Positions 27,222-36,496 of a DNA stretch of 64,000 nucleotides are shown here, piece after piece (the stretch's first letter is position 1; each line of letters opens with the position of its first letter). The DNA is from Sphaerisporangium viridialbum (GTDB taxonomy: Bacteria; Actinomycetota; Actinomycetes; Streptosporangiales; Streptosporangiaceae). The stretch is from NCBI RefSeq assembly GCF_049674955.1, contig NZ_CP187232.1, positions 558,001-622,000 on the forward strand, given 5' to 3'. The position numbers were made by a program, and so were the translations under genes. A model generated the notes under the pieces. The model worked only from the letters and a program-made list of their open reading frames with translations, was not told where the DNA came from and searched no databases.

Positions 27222-28168
27222 TCACTCGAGCAGCGCCTCGAGCTCCGGAAGTCGGCCGAACATGTCGGGGAGGCCGCGCACGCCGTTGCGCAAGGACTCG
27301 TGCGACAGCGCGAGGTCAGGGCCGGTGCTCGCCTCGACACCGGCGAGGCAGCGGAGGATGTTCCACCTCGTGAACCCAGCCAGCCGCCGATCATGAACAC
27401 GAACCAGCTTGGACCCGACGGCGGCAGCGCTCCGCCCCCTGCGACGTAGCCGTCGAGGACCGAGCGGAAGATGGTCGGCTCGATGTCGTCGAAGCCAGGC
27501 CCCTTCGCGAGGCTCAGCGCGGTCGAGCCGAGCTCACTGGCCAGGTCGAGCATCCCCGAGAGCTCCCAGTCGAGCACCACCGGCCGACCGTCTCGAGCGA
27601 GCAGGTTCCACGGTTGGATGTCCTTGTGGGTCAGCACGACGGGGCCTGGCCGTTCGCAGGTGTCGACGAAGTGGGCAATCGCGAGGAACGTCTCGACGTG
27701 GGAGACGAGTTCGTCGGCCCACGGCTGTCCGGTCGCCGCCGCCCGCTCGGCGAGCTCGGGCCAGTCCCGTGACGTCGGGTCCTCGATCGACACGTGGGTC
27801 CACTCGACGTCGAGCGCGTGGATGCGCGCGAGGATCTCACCGATCTCGAACGCGTACGCCGCCGACACCGGTGCTTCGGGCACCTTCTCTCCCTCGACCC
27901 ACCGGTGGACGAGCGTGTGGTGGCTGGCCGAGATCGGCTCTGGCATCGGGATGCCGGCAGCGAAGGCCGCCCGCTCGAACCTGAACACGTCCTCGACGTG
28001 GTAGGTCCAGCGGCGGTCGACGAGGTTCAACTCCTTCACCGCGAACGACCCCTGGTCGGTGTCGAGCCGGTACATCCGGTTGGCGAACCCGCCGTGGACG
28101 CGGATCATCGGCCCGATCGGCGCGCCGAGATGCGAAAGGTTGGAGGGCACGTCGTCGTCCGCGGTCAC
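27222..28168 (-). pseudogene. Aminoglycoside/choline phosphotransferase-family (APH) gene with a frameshift
   Basis: The N-terminal 260 residues read as an APH-fold kinase: Gly-rich start (VHGGFANRMYRL), Lys in FAVKELN, catalytic loop LTHKDIQPWNLL (Asp) and metal ligand VVLDWE. After FMIGGWLG the frame goes wrong. Restoring one T near 27373 (plus-strand A run in TGAACCC) gives FTRWNILRCLAGVEAST and a natural end LEALLE-stop at 27222-27224. One base is therefore missing, by decay or sequencing error. The start is probably GTG 28168 (upstream TTG at 28177 also possible). Substrate not predictable. Confidence 0.7.
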
Positions 28169-28198
28169 CCCACGCAATCTAGGGCTCGCAGTTCATCG

Positions 28199-28330
28199 AT
28201 GCACCGGAATTTCCCTGGGACCACCGAGGCCGTCAAGGTCACCATGGACGAGAAGCTGATCGACGCGTGCGGCCGCCACGGCGACGACGAAGGCGGCGAC
28301 TGGTGGTCCGGGATCTCGGTGCCCCAGTGA
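28199..28330 (+). CDS. Short unrecognised frame (43 residues)
   Basis: Opens at ATG 28199 and encodes an acidic peptide containing VTMDEKLIDACGRHGDD and ending GISVPQ. It looks more protein-like than its surroundings but is not recognised. It may be the tail of a lost gene in this mobile-element-rich gap. Confidence 0.2.
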   Translation: MHRNFPGTTEAVKVTMDEKLIDACGRHGDDEGGDWWSGISVPQ

Positions 28331-28346
28331 CGCGTCCGGCGACACC

Positions 28347-28421
28347 GGGTTATCCCCGATCGACTACGAACAACGAATCATGACCGCCAGAGCAAGGCCT
28401 CAGAAGGCCATCGCCGCATAG
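28347..28421 (+). pseudogene. IS3-family transposase C-terminal remnant
   Basis: The frame reads LSPIDYEQRIMTARARPQ then KAIAA-stop (TAG 28419-28421). LSPIDYEQR is the classic end of IS3-family OrfB integrases (usually after HSxLGxLSPxDYE). The following GACGTCTCCACGATTTCAGGGG resembles an IS3-type terminal region, but no second end was found. Confidence 0.5.
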
Positions 28422-28511
28422 AGACGTCTCCACGATTTCAGGGGATTGCCAGTGCCAGAACTGACCGCAGCCATGGAGACCTCCGGGGAATTATTGCCTC
28501 AAGCAGAGGTC

Positions 28512-28593
28512 TACCACCAGCAATATTTGTACGAAGTACCCAACGGCTACTGCGGCATCGGCGGCGCCAATGTCAACGCAGGTGGCCCATCTG
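28512..28593 (+). repeat. msrA 3'-end repeat, copy B (hybrid)
   Basis: The first 54 nt (28512-28565) match msrA copy A at 52 positions, encoding YHQQYLYEVPNGYCGIGG. The following bases (GCC AAT GTC AAC GCA GGT GGC CCA) match copies C and D instead, and the frame ends in PSA-stop. The switch at the shared core is what recombination between two att sites would leave. The rest of 28594-28926 has no gene I can support; small GC-rich hairpins lie at 28832-28854 and 28870-28915. Confidence 0.8.
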
Positions 28594-28926
28594 CGTGATG
28601 TCCTACTGGGCTGACGACCTCTTCGGAGGAGTAGTCCTGAAGATGAGACCTTCGGCGGCTTCGGCTGCTCGGGGTCTCTTGCGAATCCGCTGATCATGCG
28701 CCGCGTGCAGCTGGGGTAGTCGGCGGCGACGAGCGCCGCCGCAAATGGTGGTAACCAGATCTTGATGGGTTCCAGATTCGGCCAGCGGACAGCCATTCGT
28801 AGGAGTTCAAGACGGCTTTCCAGCGGATGACCCAGCGGGGACACTCTGTCCCCTCCGATCACCATGGTCCGGCCGGGGAGCGGGGCACGATGCCGGCTCC
28901 GTTCCCCGGCAGGGGTCGTATCGCGG

Positions 28927-31179
28927 TTACTTCAGGCTGATGGTGGTGAAGTGGCTGCTGCCGTCATTGAGCGTCAGCTCGAACGTACGGCAGGTGCCGG
29001 ACCAGCTCTTGTCGGTCTTCCATACGTAGGTGTACTGACCATCTTCGTAGCTGAGCTTCGAGTTCCCGGGGCCGCTGGTCGGCTCGGACGCACCGGTCGC
29101 CTTCCCGGTGTCGCAGGCCACCGGCTGGGAGACCGGGTAGCCGGCGGCGATGACGCCCAGGCCACGGTTACCGCCGAGGCCGAACTTGATCGGTACGGCG
29201 CTGTTGGCCTTGCCGTTCATCGTCTCCGGGAAGTAGGCCTTCCAGGGATAGGCGACCTGGTAGGTGACCTTCTTGTCGGCTGCGTTGCCGGCCTTGTCGG
29301 TGGCGTTCACGGTGAACTCGTGGAAGCCCACGGTGGAGGTGTCGAGCGCGCTGCCGTCGGGCACCGTGCCGACACAGGTGGCAACCCCGGCCAGGTTGTC
29401 ATCGCACCGGTAGGATGCGGTCGCGGCCGTCCCGAGCTCGAAGACCGCGCCATCGGTGGGCCTGGCGAGGGAGATCGTCGGCTTCGTGAGGTCGACGGTC
29501 ATCTTCACCGCCTGGTCACCGGCGATCGACACACCCCGCTCGTTCGCCACCCGGCCGTCGACGGTGGTGGTGAAGTCACAGGTGGCGTGCGGGAGCACCG
29601 CCTGCAGCCGGCCGTCGGCGCCGGTGGTGCCCAGGTCACGCAGACCGTTGCCGCAGTCGGCCCGTACCGGCGCCCCGGCCAGCGGCTGATCGCCGTCGGA
29701 GACCGCGGACACCGTCACCGCGTTCAGCGCGTTGTGCGCCACCGCGCCGCCCACGACGTCAAGGGTGATCTGCAGCCGCTCGGGGCTGATGTTGTCCATC
29801 GTGTCCGTCGGCTTGTGGTACTGCGGCTCGGTGACGTACGTCCCACCGGTCGGACCGCAGACGGCCGGCGGGGCCGGCGGGCGGTAGTCGAGCCAGATGA
29901 ACAGCGAGGACGGGATGCCCACGTCGAAAAACGCCTGGTGGTCGCTCTGCCCGAGCCTGCAGTTGCGCAGTCCGTCGAAACCGACGCGCGCGCCCGCGTT
30001 GTACGCCTCTTGGACCACGTAGTTCGACTGGCCGTTCGGGGTCAGCGCCCACAGCCGGGCCGGCTCGTACGGCGTGCCGACCATGTCCATCTGCCACTCG
30101 CCGACGAACCGCGCCTTCTCCGCCGCGGTCAGCGTGTTGACGTACGCCCTCGCGCCGAGGAGGCCGCCCTCCTCACCGCCGAAACCGCCGATCCGCAGTT
30201 CCTTGTCCAGCGGGTACTGGCTGAGGACCCGGGCGATCTCCAGCGAGACGCCGTTGCCCGAGGCGTCGTCGTGGGCGCCGGGGGCACCCAGCACCGAGTC
30301 GATGTGCGCGCCGACCATGACGATCGGAGCCTTGGTGCCGTCCGGGTCGCCGACCGCGTGCCGGATGCCGATGACGTTGGTGCCCATCGGGTTCACGTAC
30401 TGGTTGGTCGTGACCCGCAGCGTCAGCGGGCCCTTGTCCAGAAGGCCCTTGATCCAGGTGGAGTGCGCGCTGCCGCCGCCCATCACCGGGATGTTCGGCT
30501 GGGCCGTGGTGAGCGTGAACGACGGCGGCGCGTTGTTGCCGGTCGCGTAGGCCAGGATGACCGCGACCGCGCCCTGGCTCGCCGCGTTGACCACGGCGGT
30601 GTTGCGGACCGACGCGGTGGTGCTGTAGTCCATCAGAACGATCTTGCCCGCGGTGTCGGCGGGGAAGTCCGCGGCGGACTGGCCGGTATTGGCGTAGACG
30701 ACCTGTCCCTCCACCGCGGCGTCATTGCCAGTGAACTTCGCGCTGGTCGACGCGGCCATCTGCCAGTTCGGTCCTCCCGGCAGGTCGGCGTTCGGGGACG
30801 TGACCTTCGCGACGTTCTTGGTCGAGACCGGGCCCCATGACTGAAGGGTCGCATCGAAGCCGTAGGACTTCAGGATGCCGCCGATGTACTCCGCGCCCTC
30901 CCGCTCCTGTGGCGTGCCGTTCAGCCGCGGGCCGATGTTCACGGCGAGTTGCCGAATATGGTTGACGGAGTTGGCCGAGTCGAACTGGTCGATGATCTCG
31001 TGGTCGTAGTCCTTCAGCAGTGCGCTGGTCGCAGCGGCCGTCAGGCCCGCGCCTGACGATCCCTGGGCCGGGACACCGCCGATGGCGGCGGACACGGTTC
31101 CGAGGGCCAGCGCCGCCGCCAAGCCGCCGACGACGGTAAGTCGCCTGAGCCGACGGGGACGGTCGAATGAACTCCCCAC
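28927..31179 (-). CDS. Secreted M28-family zinc aminopeptidase with PA, Ig-like and PxKF-type C-terminal domains
   Basis: A 750-residue exported protein with a signal peptide (RRLRRLTVVGGLAAALALG, about residues 8-36). A PA-domain-like insert (about 130-260) precedes the catalytic core with the M28 metal ligands His (GAHIDSVLG), Asp (HDDASGNG), Glu-Glu (GGEEGGLLG), Asp (WQMDMVG) and His (SDHQAFFDVG). The C-terminal 250 residues hold Ig-like modules and an IKFGLGGNRGLGV segment typical of the PxKF domain. GTG 31179 is chosen because AGGGAG precedes it by 7 nt. Own promoter at 31264-31293. It forms the second module of the msrA-repeat region. Confidence 0.88.
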   Translation of the reverse strand: MGSSFDRPRRLRRLTVVGGLAAALALGTVSAAIGGVPAQGSSGAGLTAAATSALLKDYDHEIIDQFDSANSVNHIRQLAVNIGPRLNGTPQEREGAEYIGGILKSYGFDATLQSWGPVSTKNVAKVTSPNADLPGGPNWQMAASTSAKFTGNDAAVEGQVVYANTGQSAADFPADTAGKIVLMDYSTTASVRNTAVVNAASQGAVAVILAYATGNNAPPSFTLTTAQPNIPVMGGGSAHSTWIKGLLDKGPLTLRVTTNQYVNPMGTNVIGIRHAVGDPDGTKAPIVMVGAHIDSVLGAPGAHDDASGNGVSLEIARVLSQYPLDKELRIGGFGGEEGGLLGARAYVNTLTAAEKARFVGEWQMDMVGTPYEPARLWALTPNGQSNYVVQEAYNAGARVGFDGLRNCRLGQSDHQAFFDVGIPSSLFIWLDYRPPAPPAVCGPTGGTYVTEPQYHKPTDTMDNISPERLQITLDVVGGAVAHNALNAVTVSAVSDGDQPLAGAPVRADCGNGLRDLGTTGADGRLQAVLPHATCDFTTTVDGRVANERGVSIAGDQAVKMTVDLTKPTISLARPTDGAVFELGTAATASYRCDDNLAGVATCVGTVPDGSALDTSTVGFHEFTVNATDKAGNAADKKVTYQVAYPWKAYFPETMNGKANSAVPIKFGLGGNRGLGVIAAGYPVSQPVACDTGKATGASEPTSGPGNSKLSYEDGQYTYVWKTDKSWSGTCRTFELTLNDGSSHFTTISLK

Positions 31180-31263
31180 AGAGAAACTCCCTGGTACTGG
31201 CGGACGTGGAGGTCCGCGCGGCGTCCTCGTCCTTGGGTCGCAAGGGGAGGACAAGATTCGCGA

Positions 31264-31293
31264 TTAGTACCAGGATGGTAAAATAGGTGTCAA
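31264..31293 (-). promoter_or_regulatory. Promoter of the M28 peptidase gene
   Basis: On the minus strand a perfect -35 TTGACA (31293-31288) and a -10 TACTAA (31269-31264) are 18 nt apart. Transcription would start near 31257, giving a 5' leader of about 78 nt. Confidence 0.65.
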
Positions 31294-31502
31294 TAGGTGC
31301 ATTACCCTGACAAAGTTAACCGCTGTCGGTAATCTCGCCCCTTCCCGTTGAGGGAAGGGCCCGGTGACCCGCTGGCACCTACGGGCGCCGTACGAGCGTG
31401 ACCGATTCCATGGCTGGGGATCGAAAGCGAGTTCCGGGGGATGGCGCCGGACACCAGAGTCCAGAGCCCCGCAATCGCGTACGGCCACGGAGAACTCGTC
31501 GG

Positions 31503-31637
31503 CCAACGTTGTATGAAGCCGGTGAGCCTCTGCATCCACGCCGGCAGTTCGCAGGCCAGCGCGACGACCTCCACCCAGATCTGGTTTCGGGTGAAGTCGT
31601 GCAGCGGCAGGTTGCGTAGGCCGGTGTCGTTGGCGGC
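31503..31637 (-). pseudogene. IS1380-family transposase remnant
   Basis: The minus-strand frame reads NDTGLRNLPLHDFTRNQIW, then VEVVALACELPAWMQRLTG and FIQRW. This is the conserved late region of IS1380-type DDE transposases (DTGLRNLP, NQIWxEVVALACELLAWMQ). Flanking frames are broken on both sides. It lies 87 nt from msrA repeat copy C. Confidence 0.65.
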
Positions 31638-31724
31638 GCGGGCGCCGTCCGGGAATGCGGCGTTGTCCGCCTTCTTCGCCGGGATGGCGGGTCAGGGTTC
31701 CGCGTGCCGGTCGAGGCCGAGCGG

Positions 31725-31800
31725 ATACCGAATGGGTACTGCGGCATTGGCGGCACCAACGTCAAGGCAGGTGACCCATCCGAGTGGGGCGCCTGCCAGG
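31725..31800 (+). repeat. msrA 3'-end repeat, copy C
   Basis: Encodes IPNGYCGIGGTNVKAGDPSE followed by W. The 3' part (GTCAAGGCAGGTGACCCATCCG) pairs with B and D, not with functional msrA. The region 31801-32048 up to the TetR gene has no gene I can support. Confidence 0.75.
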
Positions 31801-32048
31801 CGAGCCTGGTGCCTGCCGAGGAGCAGATCCAAATCTTGCTCTACGGCTCGCGCTCAAGATGAGCATGTCCCAGGTCGCTCCGGTGGATGCGTACGCCCAA
31901 CGCCCTGTCCGCTGGTCGGCCGCCATCTACCAGGAGGCGCGTGGGGAAGACTGAACGAGCGGCAGGGTCACTGCTCGCCTGGACGGGCGGCTGGGCACTC
32001 CCCTCGGCACCGCGCGGCGCTTGGACGGCAGGCCATTAGGCTGAGCCC

Positions 32049-32627
32049 GTGACACCCAATGCTGACCGTGGGACGGCGTTGCGCGCGGACGCTGCGCGCA
32101 ACCGCGCACGGGTGTTGCAGGTCGCCAGGGAGCAGTTGGCCGCAGGTGACGACTCGCTCATGCTGAACACCATCGCCCGGCTCGCGGGAGTGGGTGTTGG
32201 GACCGTATACCGGCATTTCCCCAACCGGCACGCGCTGCTGGAAGCACTGTTGGCGGAACGCTTCCAGCAGCTTGTCCGTGAGGCGCAGGCCGCGGCGGCC
32301 GACGAGGATTCGCTCGCGGGTCTGCACCGCCTCCTGCGGTTCACTCTCGGACGCGCGCTGGACGATGCCGGGTTCGCGGCGGTGCTCGGATCCGCCAGCG
32401 ACGCCGACGCGCAGACCTCGGCGATGAAGGCCGAGCTTGACCGTGCCGTCGCGGAATTGCTCGACCGCGCCCGCCGTGCGGGGGCCATTCGGTATGGCAT
32501 CGAGGCGGACGACGTCCGCCGCCTGCTCTGCGGCATCGAGCACGCGGTCCGCTCCGGCGACAATGACGCCAAGTACGCGGAGATCTACCTCGACGTTCTC
32601 CTTGAGGGTCTGCGCCCCCCGCGTTGA
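32049..32627 (+). CDS. TetR/AcrR-family regulator
   Basis: A 192-residue repressor. The HTH lies at about residues 12-58 (ARVLQVAREQLAAG, TIARLAGVGVGTVYRHFPNR) and the ligand-binding C-terminal region follows (LHRLLRFTLGRALDDAGFAAVL). GTG start; TAGGCT (32037-32042) ends 6 nt before it, so the mRNA is probably leaderless. Two palindromes between this gene and the following SDR gene are its likely operators. Confidence 0.88.
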   Translation: MTPNADRGTALRADAARNRARVLQVAREQLAAGDDSLMLNTIARLAGVGVGTVYRHFPNRHALLEALLAERFQQLVREAQAAAADEDSLAGLHRLLRFTLGRALDDAGFAAVLGSASDADAQTSAMKAELDRAVAELLDRARRAGAIRYGIEADDVRRLLCGIEHAVRSGDNDAKYAEIYLDVLLEGLRPPR

Positions 32628-32684
32628 CGGCAGTCCGGAACTCCCGGCTCGGACGTTCGCTGCCGCATGCCCAGCCTTACTAAT

Positions 32685-32737
32685 CGGATAGTCATCCGCT
32701 TATGCTACGGTTCGAGCTGGAATCGGATAGCTATCCG
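32685..32737. promoter_or_regulatory. Paired TetR operators and promoter before the SDR gene
   Basis: Two 14-bp palindromes 39 bp apart: CGGATAGTCATCCG (32685-32698, one mismatched base pair in the centre) and CGGATAGCTATCCG (32724-32737, perfect). TATGCT (32701-32706) between them is a good -10, so the first site covers the spacer and the second lies just past the transcription start. Best explained as repression of the SDR gene by the adjacent TetR protein. Confidence 0.7.
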
Positions 32738-32766
32738 CTAACGACCGGCCGGCGAAGGGTGGAGTC

Positions 32767-33660
32767 ATGGGCAAACGGGCTGTGGTGACAGCGGGGACCG
32801 GGGGAATCGGCCTGGAGACCGCGATGGGGCTGGCGGCGATCGGTTACGCGGTGACCGTGGTGGGCCGGAACGCCGAGCGGGGCGCCCGCGCAGTCGAGCG
32901 GATCGACGCGGTGGCAGCCGGTCCGGAGGCGAGGTTCGTCGCCGCGGATCTCGCGTCGCTTGGTGCCGTACGAGCGCTCGCCGCCCGCCTCGCCGAGGAG
33001 GGGCCGTTGAACGTTCTGGTCAACAACGTCGGGGCGATGTTCGCAGACCGGCAACAGACGGTGGACGGGATCGAGGCGTCGTTCGCCGTGAACCACCTTT
33101 CCCCGTACCTGTTGACCGAACTGCTGCTGGAACCGCTCCGGGCCGGAGGGCAGAGCCGGATCGTGAGCGTCACCTCGGCTTCGGTCCGGGTCGCCAAACG
33201 CTCCTTCGGCGCCGTCGAGCCGCCTGGCGGCTACTACGGCTTCCACTGGTACGGTCGGGCGAAGCTCGCCAACCTCGCTTACACGCTGGATCTGGCGGAA
33301 CGGCTGCGAGGCACGGGCATCTCGGTCTTCGCGGCCGATCCGGGCGGCGCGGCCACCGAGATGACCGACGGCACCATGCGGTCGCCCAAGATCGTCTCGC
33401 CGGGGCTGCGGGTGCTTTGGCCGCTGGTCCGGCGAACCTTCGAACGCGCCACGTCCGGCTCCGCGTCAGTGGCGGCACGGCCGTCGATCCTCGCCGCGGC
33501 CGACGCCTCACTCGACGGGCGGACCGGCCTTGTCATTGGGTCCGAGGCCCGTCCTGTCGCCCCCTTCGCCCCCGCCGCCGACCCACGAACGGCCAAGGCC
33601 GTCCTCAGGCTCAGCCGGCAGTTGGCCCCGCTCACTCCGCCTGCCAGCGTGATCGCATGA
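32767..33660 (+). CDS. Short-chain dehydrogenase/reductase
   Basis: A 297-residue SDR of the retinol dehydrogenase-like group. The cofactor motif TGGIGLET is near the N-terminus (the usual TGxxxGIG reads TAGTGGIG), VNNVGAMF follows and the catalytic pair is in WYGRAKLANLAY (Tyr and Lys). The classical NNAG is changed to NNVG. Preceded by paired TetR operators. Substrate unknown; xenobiotic or quinone reduction under TetR control is a reasonable guess. Confidence 0.85.
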   Translation: MGKRAVVTAGTGGIGLETAMGLAAIGYAVTVVGRNAERGARAVERIDAVAAGPEARFVAADLASLGAVRALAARLAEEGPLNVLVNNVGAMFADRQQTVDGIEASFAVNHLSPYLLTELLLEPLRAGGQSRIVSVTSASVRVAKRSFGAVEPPGGYYGFHWYGRAKLANLAYTLDLAERLRGTGISVFAADPGGAATEMTDGTMRSPKIVSPGLRVLWPLVRRTFERATSGSASVAARPSILAAADASLDGRTGLVIGSEARPVAPFAPAADPRTAKAVLRLSRQLAPLTPPASVIA

Positions 33661-33667
33661 AGTGAAC

Positions 33668-33692
33668 CGCTACCACCGGCAGTACGTGAACC
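33668..33692 (+). repeat. Possible highly decayed msrA 3'-end repeat (copy F)
   Basis: Starting 8 nt after the SDR stop, CTACCACCGGCAGTACGTGA and the next few bases match the start of copy B at 18 of 25 positions and would encode YHRQYVNQ. The PNGYCG core is absent. Listed because of its position at a module boundary; the match alone is weak. Confidence 0.25.
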
Positions 33693-33738
33693 AGTACCTG
33701 GGCGACTCATCGTCATGTTCCACCCCTCGTCGTCAGGC

Positions 33739-34380
33739 TCAGGGACGGTTGAGGTAGAGGAGGACGGCGAGCACACGGCGGTGGTCCTCCTCCGAGTTGG
33801 CCAGGCCGAGCTTGGCGAGAATCGAGCTGACATGGGTCTCCACCGTCCGGTCGGTCAGCCAGAGCCGCCGCGCGATGCCGACGTTCGTGCGGCCCTCCGC
33901 CATCAGCGCCAGCACCTCACGCTCTCGCGCGCTCAGCGACGCCAGAGGGTCGGCGGCCCGGCGTGCGCCGATGAGGCGCGAGACGACCTCGGGGTCGAGG
34001 GCGGAGCCCCCGGCCGCCACCCGCTGCAGCGAGTCGAAGAAGTCCTCAACGTCGAAGACCCGGTCCTTGAGCATGTAGCCGAACCTCCCGCGGGACACCA
34101 GGTCGACGGAGTGCCGGGTCTCGACGTGCTGGGAGAGCAGGACGATGCCGAGCTCCGGGTGGGTGTCGCGGATCCGCCGGGCCGCCCGGGCGCCGTCGTC
34201 GGTGAGATCGGGCGGCATCCGGATATCGATGATCACTAGATCGGGGTTCGCGGGCGTGACGGCGGCGATCAGCCCCGGGGCGTCCTGTGCCTTGGCCACG
34301 ACCTCGTGCCCGGCGTCGGAGAGCAGGCGGGCCAGTCCCTCCCTGAACAGGGCGGAGTCTTCGCCGATCACAACGCGCAC
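33739..34380 (-). CDS. NarL/LuxR-family response regulator
   Basis: A 213-residue response regulator. The receiver domain has the acidic pair near residue 8, phospho-acceptor Asp in LVIIDIRMP (about 52) and Lys in YMLKDRV. The C-terminal LuxR HTH reads LSAREREVLALMAEGRTNVGIARRL. It partly overlaps the histidine kinase gene upstream and forms a two-component pair with it. Confidence 0.92.
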   Translation of the reverse strand: MRVVIGEDSALFREGLARLLSDAGHEVVAKAQDAPGLIAAVTPANPDLVIIDIRMPPDLTDDGARAARRIRDTHPELGIVLLSQHVETRHSVDLVSRGRFGYMLKDRVFDVEDFFDSLQRVAAGGSALDPEVVSRLIGARRAADPLASLSAREREVLALMAEGRTNVGIARRLWLTDRTVETHVSSILAKLGLANSEEDHRRVLAVLLYLNRP

Positions 34381-36481
34381 GGCAGCACCGCCTCGACCAG
34401 GGTGCCCCCGCCCGCCGGGCTGGACAGCCGTAACGCGCCACCGGCCGCCTGCACCCTGTCGGCGAGGCCCGCCAGACCGGTCCCCGGACGTATCTCGGCT
34501 CCCCCGGGCCCGTCGTCGCTGACCCGTACGGTGACCCGATCGCCGGCCCGGCTGACGCGGACTCCGATCGTGGCAGGTCCGGCGTGCTTGACCGCGTTGG
34601 TCATCGCCTCGCTCGCGACGTAGTAGGCGGTCATCGCCACGTCATCGGGCAGGTCGTCGGCCGCCACGTCGAGCGTCACGGAGACCGGCACCTTGCCGGC
34701 CAGCATGACCAGTGCGTTGCCGAGCCCGTCGTCGAGGTTGCTCGGCCGCAGGCCGTACGCGATCTGCCGCAGCTCGGTGACCGCGAGGGCCAGCTCCGCC
34801 ACCCACTGGTCCAGCAGACCGTCGACGTCGACCGTGCTGTCGTCGAGGTGGCGCTGCGCCAGCCGGATCGCCATGCCGAGGGAGACCAGGCGCTGCTGCG
34901 CCCCATCGTGCAGGTCGCGTTCGAGCCGCCGCCGCTCCTCGTATCCGGCGTGCAGCAGCCGAGCGCGGCTGGCCTCGGCCTCATCGAGCGCCCGGCTCAC
35001 CTCGATTCGCAGCCGGACCACCTCGATGAGCAGCGCGCCGGCGGAGGCCGCCTCGCGCAGGAGCTCCCGGGTGGCGGCTCTACCGCGCACGATGGCGCCG
35101 ATGTCGTGGCCGCCGAGCCGTACCCGTGCGACGAGAGCGTCGCCGGGGTCGACCGGAGCGCCGGTCGCGTCGACCAGCCCGGACGCGCCGGGCAGCCGAT
35201 AGCCGACGCGCACCGCCGGATCGCGCAGCGCGGTGCGCAGTGTCGCCTCCAGCTCCTCGGGCTGCGCCTGACCCGCGTGCGTACGGCCATGCAGGTCCTC
35301 GATGGCGGTCAGCACGGCCTGCCGGGCCGGGTAGAACCGGCGGTCGACCCAGCGCTGGAACCGTACGCGCAGAGGGGACAGCGCAGCGGCGCAGATGGCC
35401 GTGCCCGCGGCCGCGGCGACGGGTGAGCTCCGGCCGGCGCCGAGGCCCACCAGGAATGAGGCGGCCGTGTAGAAGCCGAGCAGGATCGCGGTCACCAGGC
35501 CGTAGGTGACGGCGGCGCTGATCGCGCGGTCGATGTCGTAGAGGTCGTGCCGCAACACGGCGATCGTTGTCGCCACCGGAATCGCCAGGGCCGTCGCCGC
35601 CAGGCCGACGAGCGCCAGCTCCGGCCCGTCCAGGAACAGGTAGCTCGCCCAGCAAAGCAGCAGCGTCAGCGGCAGGCAGGCGGCACCGAGCGCGAACCAC
35701 TTGAGCTGTGCCCGCTTCACCTCGTCGGTCGCCCTCCGGTAGCGGAGCACCACCGCCGTCGCGGACGCGATCAACAACCCGAGGAAGACCGGCAACAGCG
35801 CAACGCCCGCCACCCGCAGCACCGGCAGGTAGGGCGCCGGGAGCCGGAAAGGTGCGGCGTGGGCTCGAAGGGCGGTGGGTAGGGACTCGGATCGAACGCT
35901 GTGATCAGCATGAAAAGCACCGGAACGACCAGCAACCCGGTGACCGCCGAGCGCCACCGCCGCCCCGGCAGGCGTCCGTCCGGAAACACCAGCATGAGCA
36001 GTGCCGCCGGCACGTACAGGAACATCCAGTCGCCTTGCGACAGGGCCACATACAGCTCGGAGAACGGCAGATCCGGCCGTCGGGTGATGGCCGACGCGTA
36101 CAGATCACCGACTGTGGCCCACACCGCCATCGTGCCGACCAGCACGAGCAGCGAGCCGACCACGCTGTCAGGACGCCGGACGGCGACCACCATCCCGAGC
36201 ACCGCGGAGGGCAGCGCCAACGTCGTGCCGGCCGCGAACCCCGTCGTGGCGCCTCCATCGCCGCCGATCACGGCCAGCACCACCCCGCTGCCCGCCAGCA
36301 CGCCCATCAAGGCCGCCAGGGCGAACGCGAACAGACGGGGGGTGGCCACAGCTACACGGTAGGGGCCCGGGATCGCCTGGTGAATACGTGCCAGTACGGA
36401 GATCAGTCCCGCGCCGGCCCGGATCCGCTGACCGTGCCGGCGCGCCGAGACTGCGGAATCGGCACATTCCCCCCGCTCCAC
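34368..36481 (-). pseudogene. NarL-type sensor histidine kinase, frameshifted
   Basis: The C-terminal part (34368 to about 35850) has two to three helices, a HisKA_3 motif (RRLERDLHDGAQQRLVSLGM) and an HATPase domain (EAMTNAVKHA, DDGPGG, GTGLAGLADRV). The N-terminal membrane part (helices in LFAFALAALMGVLAG, LGMVVAV, FLYVPAALLMLVFPDGRLPG) is in another frame up to 36481. Adding one C at about 35851-35852 joins EPTPH to PFRLPAPYLPVLRVAG. Either a real lesion or a sequencing error. The start is uncertain (GTG 36481 is the first in frame). The response regulator overlaps its end. Confidence 0.72.
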
Positions 36482-36496
36482 TCACAGGAGAACCAC

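Noticed and set aside
28864..30840. 658-codon open frame on the plus strand
   Set aside because: Antisense to the M28 peptidase, whose zinc ligands are all present on the other strand.
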